Translations under genes and position numbers: made by a program
Part shown: piece by piece, positions 23,766 through 31,914 of the stretch
How positions within the stretch are numbered: position 1 is the stretch's first letter
Layout of the letters: every line of letters starts with the position of its first letter
Notes under the pieces: model-generated
Told to the model about the DNA's origin: nothing
Databases searched by the model: none
What the model saw: only the letters and a program-made list of their open reading frames with translations
Origin: Sulfurimicrobium sp.
GTDB lineage: Bacteria > Pseudomonadota > Gammaproteobacteria > Burkholderiales > Sulfuricellaceae
Length of the DNA stretch: 40,133 nt
Direction of reading: 5' to 3'
NCBI GenBank assembly: GCA_030652035.1
Contig: JAUSBJ010000029.1
Span: forward strand, 1 to 40,133

Positions 23766-26303
23766 ATGACCCAACCCCTTCCCATCGACGCGATCCTGCC
23801 CGAGCTGCGCACCGCCCTCGCTGCCCACCCAGCGGTGGTGCTCGAGGCGCCGCCGGGCGCTGGCAAGACCACCCGCATCCCGCTCTCCCTGCTTGACGAA
23901 CCCTGGCTCGGTGAACAGACCATCGTGATGCTCGAACCGCGCCGCCTTGCCGCGCGCGGGGCCGCCGTGTTCATGGCCGCCGAACTGGACGAAGAAGCGG
24001 GCGAACGGATCGGCTACCGGGTGCGCTTCGAAAATCGGGTATCGAAGCGCACCCGCGTCGAGGTCGTGACCGAGGGTATCCTCACCCGCCGCCTGCAGCA
24101 CGACCCGGAACTTGCCGGGGTGGGGCTGGTGATCTTCGACGAATTCCACGAGCGCAATCTCCACAGCGACCTCGCCCTGGCCCTGTGCCGCGACGCCCAG
24201 AGCGGCCTGCGCGAGGATCTGAAAATCCTGGTGATGTCTGCCACCCTTGACGGCGCGCGCATCGCCGCCCTGCTCGGCGCCCCGCTGGTGCGCAGCGAGG
24301 GGCGCAGCCACCCGGTCGAGGTGCGCTACCGGGCAGGCAGCAGCGCGGCGCCCCAGCCCGGAGAGATGGCCCAGGCCATGGCACGGGCGGTGGCGGACGC
24401 CGCCGAAGAAGGGGGAGGAGACATCCTCGCCTTCCTCCCCGGCTCCGGTGAGATCCGCCGCGTCGAGGCCCTGCTCGCCGAACGCGCGGCCCTTCCCGGC
24501 GCGCCCCTGGTCCATCCGCTCTACGGCGATCTCCCCTTCGAGCGCCAGCAGGCGGCCATCGCGCCAGATCCGCAGGGACGGCGCAAGGTCATCCTCGCCA
24601 CGCCCATCGCCGAGACCTCGCTCACCATCGAGGGCGTCACCACCGTGATCGACAGCGGCTGGCAGCGGGTGCCGCGCTTCGATCCGACGAGCGGGCTGAC
24701 CCGTCTGGAAACGGTGCGCGTCTCGCGCGCCTCGGCCGAGCAGCGCGCCGGACGCGCCGGGCGTCTCGGGCCGGGTATCTGCCTGCGGCTGTGGAACGAG
24801 GACATGCAGCGCGGCCTGGTCGCCTATAACGTCCCGGAAATCCTCGAAGCCGACCTCGCCCCCCTCGCACTCGAGCTGGCGCAGTGGGGGGTGAACGATG
24901 CCGCCACCCTGACCTGGCTCGACCCGCCCCCCGCCGCCGCCCTGGCCCAGGGGCGCGAACTGCTGCAACAGCTCGAAGCCCTGGATGGCGCCGGCCGCAT
25001 CACGCCCCTGGGGCGGGAGATGGCCGGGCTGCCGCTCCATCCGCGCCTCGCCCACATGCTGCTGCGCGGCCGGGAGATGGGGCTCGGCACCCTCGCCTGC
25101 GACATCGCTGCCGTGGCCGCCGGGCGCGACCCGCTGCGAGCCCTTGAAGGCGAGCACCGCTGCGACTTCGCCCTGCGGGTGGAAGCCCTGCGTGCCCATC
25201 GCAGCCACGGCAACGTCGGGGCGCATCGTTTCGGCGCTGATCCCAACGCCTGCGCCGCCGCCGAACGCGCCGCGCACCAGTGGCGCCACCTGTTGGGGGT
25301 AGCGGCGGACGATAGCGAGATGGACGAGGCCACCATCGGCCTGCTCCTCGCCCTGGCTTACCCGGACCGCATCGCCCAGCGCCGCAGCGAGGGCGAGGGG
25401 CGCTACCTGCTCGCCAACGGACGCGGCGCCCGGCTGCTGCCGGGCTGCGCTGGCGGCCCGCCACTGCTGGTGGCCGCCAGCCTCGACGGCAAGGGCGACG
25501 AGGGGCGCATCTTCCTCGCCGCCGTGCTCGACGCGGACGACCTCGCACGGCATTTCGGCGAAAAACTGGCCTGGCAGCCAGTGGTGCGCTGGGAACGCCA
25601 GAGCCAGACCGTGCTGGCGCGCGAGGAACACCGCCTCGGCGCCCTGGTTCTGGCGCAACGGCCACTGCCAGCAGGCTCCGCCCGGCAGGCGACGGTGCAG
25701 GCGATGCTTGACGGCGTACGCGACCTCGGCATCGAAGCCTTGCCCTGGAACGAGGAAGCGCGCCAGTTGCAGGCGCGGATCGCCTCGCTGCGGCAGTGGC
25801 AGCCCGACGCCAACTGGCCCGATCTCGCTGACGCCGCCCTGCTCGCCACGCTGGAAGACTGGCTTGCGCCCTATCTCGATGGCGTCACCCGGCGCGACCA
25901 TCTCGCCCGCCTCGACCTGCCCGCCATCCTCAAGGCCCGCCTCGACTGGGACCGGCAGCAGCAACTCGAACACCTCGCCCCGACCCACATCACCGTGCCG
26001 AGCGGCTCGCGCAAGCGCCTCGAATACTTCCCCGACGGCGCCCCGCCGGTGCTGGCGGTCAAACTCCAGGAACTGTTCGGCCTCGCCCGCACCCCCGCCG
26101 TCGCCGATGGCCAGATCGCGCTGATGCTCCACCTGCTCTCCCCTGCCCAGCGCCCGATCCAGGTCACGCGCGACCTGAAGAACTTCTGGGACCACACCTA
26201 CCCCGAGGTGAAGAAGGAACTTAAAGGCCGCTACCCCAAGCACCCCTGGCCCGACGACCCGTGGAACGCCACACCGACCGCGAGGGCCAAGCCGCGCGCG
26301 TGA
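23766..26303 (+). CDS. hrpB: HrpB, ATP-dependent DEAH-type helicase
   Basis: The 845-residue protein matches HrpB in length and order: Walker A GAGKTT at 31-36 within APPGAGKTTRIPL, MLEPRRLAARGAA, the DEAH-box variant DEFH (VIFDEFHERNLHSD), SAT (VMSATLDG), helicase C block TPIAETSLTIEGVTTVIDSG and QRAGRAGR, then the HA2 and HrpB C-terminal domains. HrpB is an RNA-dependent-type helicase of unknown cellular target. The GC content is markedly higher than the neighbours, which explains long antisense frames. It is divergent from rlhA. Confidence 0.96.
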   Translation: MTQPLPIDAILPELRTALAAHPAVVLEAPPGAGKTTRIPLSLLDEPWLGEQTIVMLEPRRLAARGAAVFMAAELDEEAGERIGYRVRFENRVSKRTRVEVVTEGILTRRLQHDPELAGVGLVIFDEFHERNLHSDLALALCRDAQSGLREDLKILVMSATLDGARIAALLGAPLVRSEGRSHPVEVRYRAGSSAAPQPGEMAQAMARAVADAAEEGGGDILAFLPGSGEIRRVEALLAERAALPGAPLVHPLYGDLPFERQQAAIAPDPQGRRKVILATPIAETSLTIEGVTTVIDSGWQRVPRFDPTSGLTRLETVRVSRASAEQRAGRAGRLGPGICLRLWNEDMQRGLVAYNVPEILEADLAPLALELAQWGVNDAATLTWLDPPPAAALAQGRELLQQLEALDGAGRITPLGREMAGLPLHPRLAHMLLRGREMGLGTLACDIAAVAAGRDPLRALEGEHRCDFALRVEALRAHRSHGNVGAHRFGADPNACAAAERAAHQWRHLLGVAADDSEMDEATIGLLLALAYPDRIAQRRSEGEGRYLLANGRGARLLPGCAGGPPLLVAASLDGKGDEGRIFLAAVLDADDLARHFGEKLAWQPVVRWERQSQTVLAREEHRLGALVLAQRPLPAGSARQATVQAMLDGVRDLGIEALPWNEEARQLQARIASLRQWQPDANWPDLADAALLATLEDWLAPYLDGVTRRDHLARLDLPAILKARLDWDRQQQLEHLAPTHITVPSGSRKRLEYFPDGAPPVLAVKLQELFGLARTPAVADGQIALMLHLLSPAQRPIQVTRDLKNFWDHTYPEVKKELKGRYPKHPWPDDPWNATPTARAKPRA

Positions 26304-26619
26304 AATGAGCGGGTGAAGAATCGGGTTTCATGGCGGAACCCTTGCAATCGAAATTTCGTGGTGGCTATCTGAACAGGTGTTTGCAACGCGAGGGGCCTAT
26401 CGACACTGAACCGTTCGCCGGAGAGAAGGTTGGCTCACTATCTCTGCCCGCTGTGCACGCATAACGTAGGCACGCAAGGATCGGCGGAAACGGCTATCAT
26501 TCACGAGTTGTGAAATAAATGGCTGTGTCATTAGCAAAAAGGGCGCAATTGCAATTTCAAGGTATGGAATGCAGTGGAAGTGCTGCTATCCCATGCGATT
26601 CTTTATAAAAAAATAACCG
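26304..26619. other. Intergenic, boundary of the restriction-modification island
   Basis: 316 bases with falling GC content toward hsdM. No gene is seen. The hsd promoter is expected here, and the AT-rich part 26490-26615 is the likely site, but no clear -35/-10 pair stands out. Confidence 0.5.
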
Positions 26620-28896
26620 ATGAAAAACGCAGAATCCATCAAGCAGCAAGGCGATGTCATCTGGAACATCGCCAATCTCCTTCGCGGTCCTTACCGTCCG
26701 CCGCAATATCGCCGCGTGATGATTCCGCTTACCGTGCTGCGTCGGCTGGATTGCGTGCTGGAAGGTAGCAAGGATAAAGTCGTCGCGCATTACAAGAAGC
26801 TAAAGGCGGAAGGCAAGGACGAAGAGTCCATCGAAAAAGTCCTCAAGCACAAGTTCAACCTGTCCTTCTACAACACCAGCGAATTCACCTTCCAGAAACT
26901 GCTGGGCGATGCGGATAAACTTGGCGCCAACCTGCGCAATTACATTGCCGGGTTTTCCGCACAGGCGCGCAAGATCATCGAGAAGTTCAAATTCGAGGAA
27001 GAGATCGACACGCTGGAAGATGCCAACCGGCTGTTCGAGGTCATCAAGGAAGTTGCCAAGGTTGACCTGCACCCCGACCGCATCCCCAACATCGCTATGG
27101 GCTATCTGTTCGAGGATCTGGTGCGGCGCTTTAACGAGCAGGCCAACGAAGAGGCGGGAGATCACTTCACGCCGCGCGAGGTTATCAGCCTGATGGTGAA
27201 TATCCTGTTCACCCATGACGACCTCGTTTACAAACCCTCCAAAGTCATCAAGATATACGACCCCACCTGCGGCACGGGCGGCATGTTGTCCGAATCGGAA
27301 AAACTGATCGTCGATCCAGAAAACGGCCTCAATCCCGGCGCGCACCTCAAGCTGTTCGGTCAGGAATACAACCCCGAGTCCTACGCGATCTGCGGTTCCG
27401 ACCTGATGATCAAAGGCGAGGAAGCCACCAACATCGTATTCGGCGACACGCTCGGCACGGGCAAGAGCAAGGAAGGCTTCGTCGATGGCGACGGCCACCC
27501 GAAAGAGCACTTCCACTACATGCTGGCGAATCCGCCTTTTGGTGTGGAATGGAAACCGGAAAAGGACAACGTCACCCGTGAACACAACGAATTCGGCTTC
27601 AACGGGCGCTTCGGCCCCGGCCTGCCGCGCATCAACGACGGCGCGTTGTTATTTTTGCTGCACATGATTTCCAAAATGCAGCCCGCACCCGAAGGCGGCG
27701 GAGAAGGTTCGCGCATCGCCATCGTGTTCAACGGTTCGCCGCTGTTTACCGGCGATGCAGGCAGCGGCGAAAGCAACATCCGCCGCTGGATCATCGAGAA
27801 CGACATGCTCGAAGCCGTCATCGGCCTGCCCGACCAGCTCTTCTACAACACCGGCATTTATACCTACGTGTGGATCGTCACCAACCGCAAGCCCGCGCAA
27901 CGCAAGGGCAAGGTTCAGCTTATCAACGGCACCGACTTTGCGTGGAAAATGAAAAAGAGCCTGGGCGACAAGCGCAAGCGCATCGGCGACGGCACTGATG
28001 GCACGCCGGATCACATCGCCGTACTGACCAGGCTGTATGGCGAGTTCAATCCGAAAAAGCCCGAAGTGCGCATGACCCTCGGCGATATCCAGAGCAACAT
28101 CGACCCAAAACGCGACCAGAAAAAATCGCTGTTCGTCAGCAAGATTTTCGACAATCAGAATTTCGGCTACCTCAAGATCACCGTCGAGCGACCGCTGCGC
28201 CTGAATTTTGCGGTAAGCGATGAACGCATTGCACGGGTCAAGAAAACGGGGGCATTTGCCGGATTATCCCTCTCGAAAAAGCGCAAGGACAAAAACAAGA
28301 TTGCGGAAGAAATTCTGTCTGGCGAAGCCGCGCAGGCCGCCATCCTCGACGTGCTGGAAGGCATGAAGCCCGCCTTTGCCAAAGGCCAGATCGTCAAGGA
28401 TCGCAGCGAATTCGAGAAGCAATTATCTGCCGCCTTCAAGCAAGCGGACATAGCCATCGATGCCAAGCTCAAGGACGCGCTGCTTGCCCCCGGCAGCCTG
28501 GGAGAGAAAGACCCCAGCGCTGCAATCTGCCGCGACAAAAAAGGCAACCCCGAGCCGGATGCCGACCTGCGCGACACCGAGAACGTGCCGCTGCCAACAG
28601 GCATTGATCTGCCCTTGCCGCTGGACTATGAAGGCAAGAAGAACAAAGGCAAGGTGGATGTCGAACCGTTGCTGGCCCTCGTGCGCGAGCACTGCGAAGC
28701 CTACCTGAAAGCCGAAGTGCTGCCCTACCGCCCGGATGCCTGGATAGACCACGGCAAAATCAAGGTCGGCTACGAAATCCCCTTCAACCGCCACTTCTAC
28801 GAATACGAAGCCCCGCGCCCGCTGGCGGATATTGAAAAGGACATCGAGACGCTGGAAAAAGACATCATGGCGATGCTCAAGGAAGTGACCGCATGA
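26620..28896 (+). CDS. hsdM: Type I restriction-modification methyltransferase HsdM
   Basis: The 758-residue adenine N6-methyltransferase has the HsdM N-terminal helical domain (about 10-150: IWNIANLLRGPYRPPQYRRV), motif I DPTCGTGGM at 214-222 and motif IV NPPF at 304-307. The C-terminal half (about 430-758) is longer than in classical 500-residue HsdM and ends in a coiled coil (DIEKDIETLEKDIMAMLKEV) likely to contact HsdS. It makes the M2S methylase with HsdS. Its stop overlaps the rhuM start by ATGA, so the operon is translationally coupled. Confidence 0.95.
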   Translation: MKNAESIKQQGDVIWNIANLLRGPYRPPQYRRVMIPLTVLRRLDCVLEGSKDKVVAHYKKLKAEGKDEESIEKVLKHKFNLSFYNTSEFTFQKLLGDADKLGANLRNYIAGFSAQARKIIEKFKFEEEIDTLEDANRLFEVIKEVAKVDLHPDRIPNIAMGYLFEDLVRRFNEQANEEAGDHFTPREVISLMVNILFTHDDLVYKPSKVIKIYDPTCGTGGMLSESEKLIVDPENGLNPGAHLKLFGQEYNPESYAICGSDLMIKGEEATNIVFGDTLGTGKSKEGFVDGDGHPKEHFHYMLANPPFGVEWKPEKDNVTREHNEFGFNGRFGPGLPRINDGALLFLLHMISKMQPAPEGGGEGSRIAIVFNGSPLFTGDAGSGESNIRRWIIENDMLEAVIGLPDQLFYNTGIYTYVWIVTNRKPAQRKGKVQLINGTDFAWKMKKSLGDKRKRIGDGTDGTPDHIAVLTRLYGEFNPKKPEVRMTLGDIQSNIDPKRDQKKSLFVSKIFDNQNFGYLKITVERPLRLNFAVSDERIARVKKTGAFAGLSLSKKRKDKNKIAEEILSGEAAQAAILDVLEGMKPAFAKGQIVKDRSEFEKQLSAAFKQADIAIDAKLKDALLAPGSLGEKDPSAAICRDKKGNPEPDADLRDTENVPLPTGIDLPLPLDYEGKKNKGKVDVEPLLALVREHCEAYLKAEVLPYRPDAWIDHGKIKVGYEIPFNRHFYEYEAPRPLADIEKDIETLEKDIMAMLKEVTA

Positions 28897-29963
28897 GCAG
28901 CGAGACTCAGCCCGCCACGCCCGGCGGCGAATTCATCCTCTTCCAGACCGAGGATGGACGCACCCGGCTGGAAGTCCGCTTCCAGGGCGATACCGTCTGG
29001 CTGTCGCTGAACCAGATGGCCGAGCTTTTCCAGCGCGACAAATCCGTCATCTCGCGCCACATCAAAAACGTGTTTGAAGAAGGCGAACTGGCGCAGGAGG
29101 GAACTGTTGCAAAATCTGCAACAGTTCAGGTGGAGGGGAACAAGCGGGTCACCCGCGAGATCGAGTTCTACAATCTCGATGTCATCATCTCTGTCGGCTA
29201 CCGGGTGAAAAGCCACCGTGGTACGCAGTTCCGTATCTGGGCCACGCAGCGGCTGAGCGAATACCTGGTGAAAGGTTTCACCATGGACGACGAACGGCTC
29301 AAGAACCCGCCGGGCAAAGGGCAGAAAGACTACTTCGACGAGCAACTGGCGCGCATCCGCGACATCCGTTCTTCGGAGCGGCGCTTTTACCAGAAAGTGC
29401 TCGACATCTACGCCACCAGCGCCGACTACACCCCCAATACCGAAATATCCCAGCAATTTTTCGCCACCGTGCAAAACAAAATGCACTGGGCCACACACGG
29501 GCAGACCGCAGCCGAAGTCATCCACGCGCGCGCCGATGCCGCCCAGCCCTTCATGGGATTACAAACCACGCGACCCGGCGGCATCGTGCGCAAAGAAGAT
29601 GCGACTATCGCCAAGAACTACCTCAACGCGGAAGAGCTCAACGCGCTCAACCGTATCGTCACCGCCTACATCGAATTCGCCGAACTCCAGGCGCTCAACC
29701 GCCGGGTAATGACCATGCGCGACTGGATCGAAAAGCTGGACGATTTTTTGAAACTCTCGGGTCGCGAGCTGCTGGGCCACGCCGGAAAAATATCCGCCGA
29801 AAATGCCCGCGCCAAAGCGGAGGCGGAATACGACCGCTATCGCGCCCTCGTGGATGCACTGCCGCGCTCGGTGGATGCCGACTTTGAACTGGCGACAAGG
29901 AAACTGAAGGAAAAACCCGCAGCGATTGAAAAGAAGACGAAACGCAAAGGGGATGGGCAGTGA
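28893..29963 (+). CDS. rhuM: RhuM-family protein inside the hsd operon
   Basis: The 356-residue protein of the RhuM family is named after a Salmonella pathogenicity island gene. The N-terminal part (about 12-100) has WLSLNQMAELFQRDKSVISR, an HTH-like segment, and FYNLDVIISVGYRVKSHRGT. The middle part has RRFYQKVLDIYATSADY, and the C-terminal part MRDWIEKLDDFLKLSGRELL. The biochemical function is not known. It overlaps hsdM upstream (ATGA) and hsdS downstream (GTGA), so it is an integral part of this operon. A perfect 11-bp-arm palindrome lies within codons 70-79. A paralogue lies at 36300-37346. Confidence 0.92.
   Translation: MSSETQPATPGGEFILFQTEDGRTRLEVRFQGDTVWLSLNQMAELFQRDKSVISRHIKNVFEEGELAQEGTVAKSATVQVEGNKRVTREIEFYNLDVIISVGYRVKSHRGTQFRIWATQRLSEYLVKGFTMDDERLKNPPGKGQKDYFDEQLARIRDIRSSERRFYQKVLDIYATSADYTPNTEISQQFFATVQNKMHWATHGQTAAEVIHARADAAQPFMGLQTTRPGGIVRKEDATIAKNYLNAEELNALNRIVTAYIEFAELQALNRRVMTMRDWIEKLDDFLKLSGRELLGHAGKISAENARAKAEAEYDRYRALVDALPRSVDADFELATRKLKEKPAAIEKKTKRKGDGQ
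29101..29127. promoter_or_regulatory. Perfect palindrome inside the first rhuM
   Basis: GAACTGTTGCA (29101-29111) and TGCAACAGTTC (29117-29127) form perfect 11-bp arms around 5 bases. It encodes EGTVAKSATVQ. The second rhuM has a different palindrome at the corresponding codons. A role as binding or recombination site is inferred. Confidence 0.6.
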
Positions 29964-31300
29964 GGTATCCGGCCTATCCCGATTACACCGCGACACGCTG
30001 GCCGGAAGCCGGAAGTATTCCTTCTGGTTGGGAGGCGCGGCGTTTGAAGTTTGCGGCTACCTGCAACGACGAGGCCTTGCCCGAAACCACCGATCCCGAT
30101 TACGAAATCGCCTACGTGGATATTTCCAGCGTTGATCTTGTAAACGGCATCACGGCAGTCGAAACTCACAGCTTTGACGAAGCGCCTTCCCGCGCAAGAC
30201 GCATCGTCCGTGATGGCGACACCATCGTTTCCACGGTGCGAACCTACCTCAAGGCAATTGCCCCGATTGAATCGCCACCTGACAACATGATTGTCTCAAC
30301 CGGCTTTGCCGTGATCCGGCCTCTTGAGTCCGTCAATAGCCGATACCTGGGGTACGCGCTGCAAAACACCGCATTCATTGACGAGGTCGTCGCCAATTCC
30401 ACTGGTGTCAGTTATCCGGCCATCAATCCAACTACACTGATTGGTCTTCCAGTCAGCTATCCAGAAGACAAAACGGAACAACAGCAAATCGCCGCGTTTC
30501 TGGACTGGCAAACGGGGCAGATCGATGCGCTGATTGCGAAGAAAAAAGAGCTGCTGGAGAAGCTGAAGGAGAAACGCCTGGCGGTCATCACCCAGGCCGT
30601 CACCAAAGGACTTGATCCCACCACACCGTTGCGCGACTCTGGTACCCCTTGGCTCGGACAAGTTCCGGAACATTGGGAGGTGAGGAGGCTAAAATTTACT
30701 GCCAGCGAACCTTTGATGTATGGAGCGAATGAGGCAGCCGAATTGGATGATCCAGAATTCCCTCGTTACATCCGAATTACTGACGTCAAGGAGGATGGTT
30801 CGCTGCATGACGATACTTTTCGCTCGCTTCCTCCAGATGTAGCAGAGCCATATCTACTCAAAGACGGTGACATTCTTCTCGCGCGTAGCGGCGCTACGGT
30901 TGGAAAGAGCTTCCAATACTTGGGAACTTGGGGACGCGCCGCCTATGCGGGCTATTTGATAAGGCTCCGCGTAGACACCAATGTGGTAAATGCGCGTTTT
31001 GCCTATTTTTTCATGCAGTCAGATTTATATTGGGCTTGCATAAACTCGACGCTCATTCAGGCAACCATACAAAATTTCAGTGCCAATAAGTATGACAACA
31101 TCAATGTTCCCATTCCTCCGCTCGATGAACAGATGAAAATAGTTAATCAAATTGAAAAACAAAAGAGCGCGATTGACAAGCAGGAGGCGGCAACTGCCCA
31201 AGCCATCGTATACCTCACCGAATACCGCACTGCCCTCATCACCGCCGCGACGACCGGCAAGATAGATGTGCGTAACGTAAAAATTGGAATGGCAGCTTAA
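29960..31300 (+). CDS. hsdS: Type I restriction-modification specificity subunit HsdS
   Basis: The 446-residue protein has two target-recognition domains, at about 10-160 and 225-380. A conserved coiled coil follows each: EQQQIAAFLDWQTGQIDALI at about 172-191, and DEQMKIVNQIEKQKSAIDKQ at about 388-407. It sets the two halves of the bipartite DNA target for HsdM and HsdR. The start is GTG at 29960, overlapping the rhuM stop. The second target domain (about 30690-31160) is clearly richer in A/T than the first, as if it had been exchanged by recombination. Confidence 0.95.
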   Translation: MRYPAYPDYTATRWPEAGSIPSGWEARRLKFAATCNDEALPETTDPDYEIAYVDISSVDLVNGITAVETHSFDEAPSRARRIVRDGDTIVSTVRTYLKAIAPIESPPDNMIVSTGFAVIRPLESVNSRYLGYALQNTAFIDEVVANSTGVSYPAINPTTLIGLPVSYPEDKTEQQQIAAFLDWQTGQIDALIAKKKELLEKLKEKRLAVITQAVTKGLDPTTPLRDSGTPWLGQVPEHWEVRRLKFTASEPLMYGANEAAELDDPEFPRYIRITDVKEDGSLHDDTFRSLPPDVAEPYLLKDGDILLARSGATVGKSFQYLGTWGRAAYAGYLIRLRVDTNVVNARFAYFFMQSDLYWACINSTLIQATIQNFSANKYDNINVPIPPLDEQMKIVNQIEKQKSAIDKQEAATAQAIVYLTEYRTALITAATTGKIDVRNVKIGMAA

Positions 31301-31302
31301 CT

Positions 31303-31908
31303 ATGTCGCTGAACGCCCAAGGCTACTTTAATGCGCTGCGGAGCTACCTGAACACAAAGCATTACGCCATTAAAGAGACTGAGGGTGGCCGCGTTGTTCT
31401 GAAGGAGAAAGTTTATCCGCCTGACTCCAAGGAGCCTATTACGCAGAGAGTGCGGTTAGCTGTTCCCGGTGAGGCAATCGTGATTAACCTCGACAAGAAG
31501 AATAACCGAGGCGAGTCTGATCCCCTGTTTCATTTTCTCGACGATCAAGCAAAGCCGTGGTCGAAGCGCTGCGATTACGTGATATTTCATCGTAAAGGTG
31601 AGCGTTTGAGTGCATTTTGCATCGAGTTCAAGTCAGCGAGCTTGCCTGACAGTTTGGTTGATCAGATTGAGTCCAGCGAGGCTTGGTGCCGCACTTTGCA
31701 CAGCATCATCAAGCATTACACCGGAGAGGCCAGGAAAATTCATCTGACGAAGTATGTTCTTTCCTGCCATCCGAATCCGGCTGCCTATTTAGATTCGGAC
31801 GGAAAATACCTACAACGTGACCACACCATTCGTCATTATCTTTATAAAGACATCGATGGTTTATCTCTCGATGCCTTAGACAACACGAATGTCGAAGCCA
31901 TAAACTGA
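31303..31908 (+). CDS. Unknown protein with PD-(D/E)xK-like nuclease core
   Basis: The 201-residue protein is not recognised by family. A strand-like run C-D91-Y-V-I-F, then FCIE108-F-K110, followed by a helix with Q121, fits the PD-(D/E)xK pattern of restriction-type nucleases; E72 could complete the site. It sits two bases after hsdS and six bases before hsdR, so it is co-expressed with the system. GC content is lower than in hsdM and hsdR, which suggests separate origin. It could be an accessory nuclease or an inactive relative with a binding role. The fold is inferred from the motif alone. Confidence 0.72.
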   Translation: MSLNAQGYFNALRSYLNTKHYAIKETEGGRVVLKEKVYPPDSKEPITQRVRLAVPGEAIVINLDKKNNRGESDPLFHFLDDQAKPWSKRCDYVIFHRKGERLSAFCIEFKSASLPDSLVDQIESSEAWCRTLHSIIKHYTGEARKIHLTKYVLSCHPNPAAYLDSDGKYLQRDHTIRHYLYKDIDGLSLDALDNTNVEAIN

Positions 31909-31914
31909 GGTCCC

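Noticed and set aside
23673..26243. 856-codon open frame on the minus strand opposite hrpB
   Set aside because: It mirrors hrpB almost end to end, has no recognisable motif, and arises from high GC at third codon positions. hrpB has all helicase motifs in the other frame.
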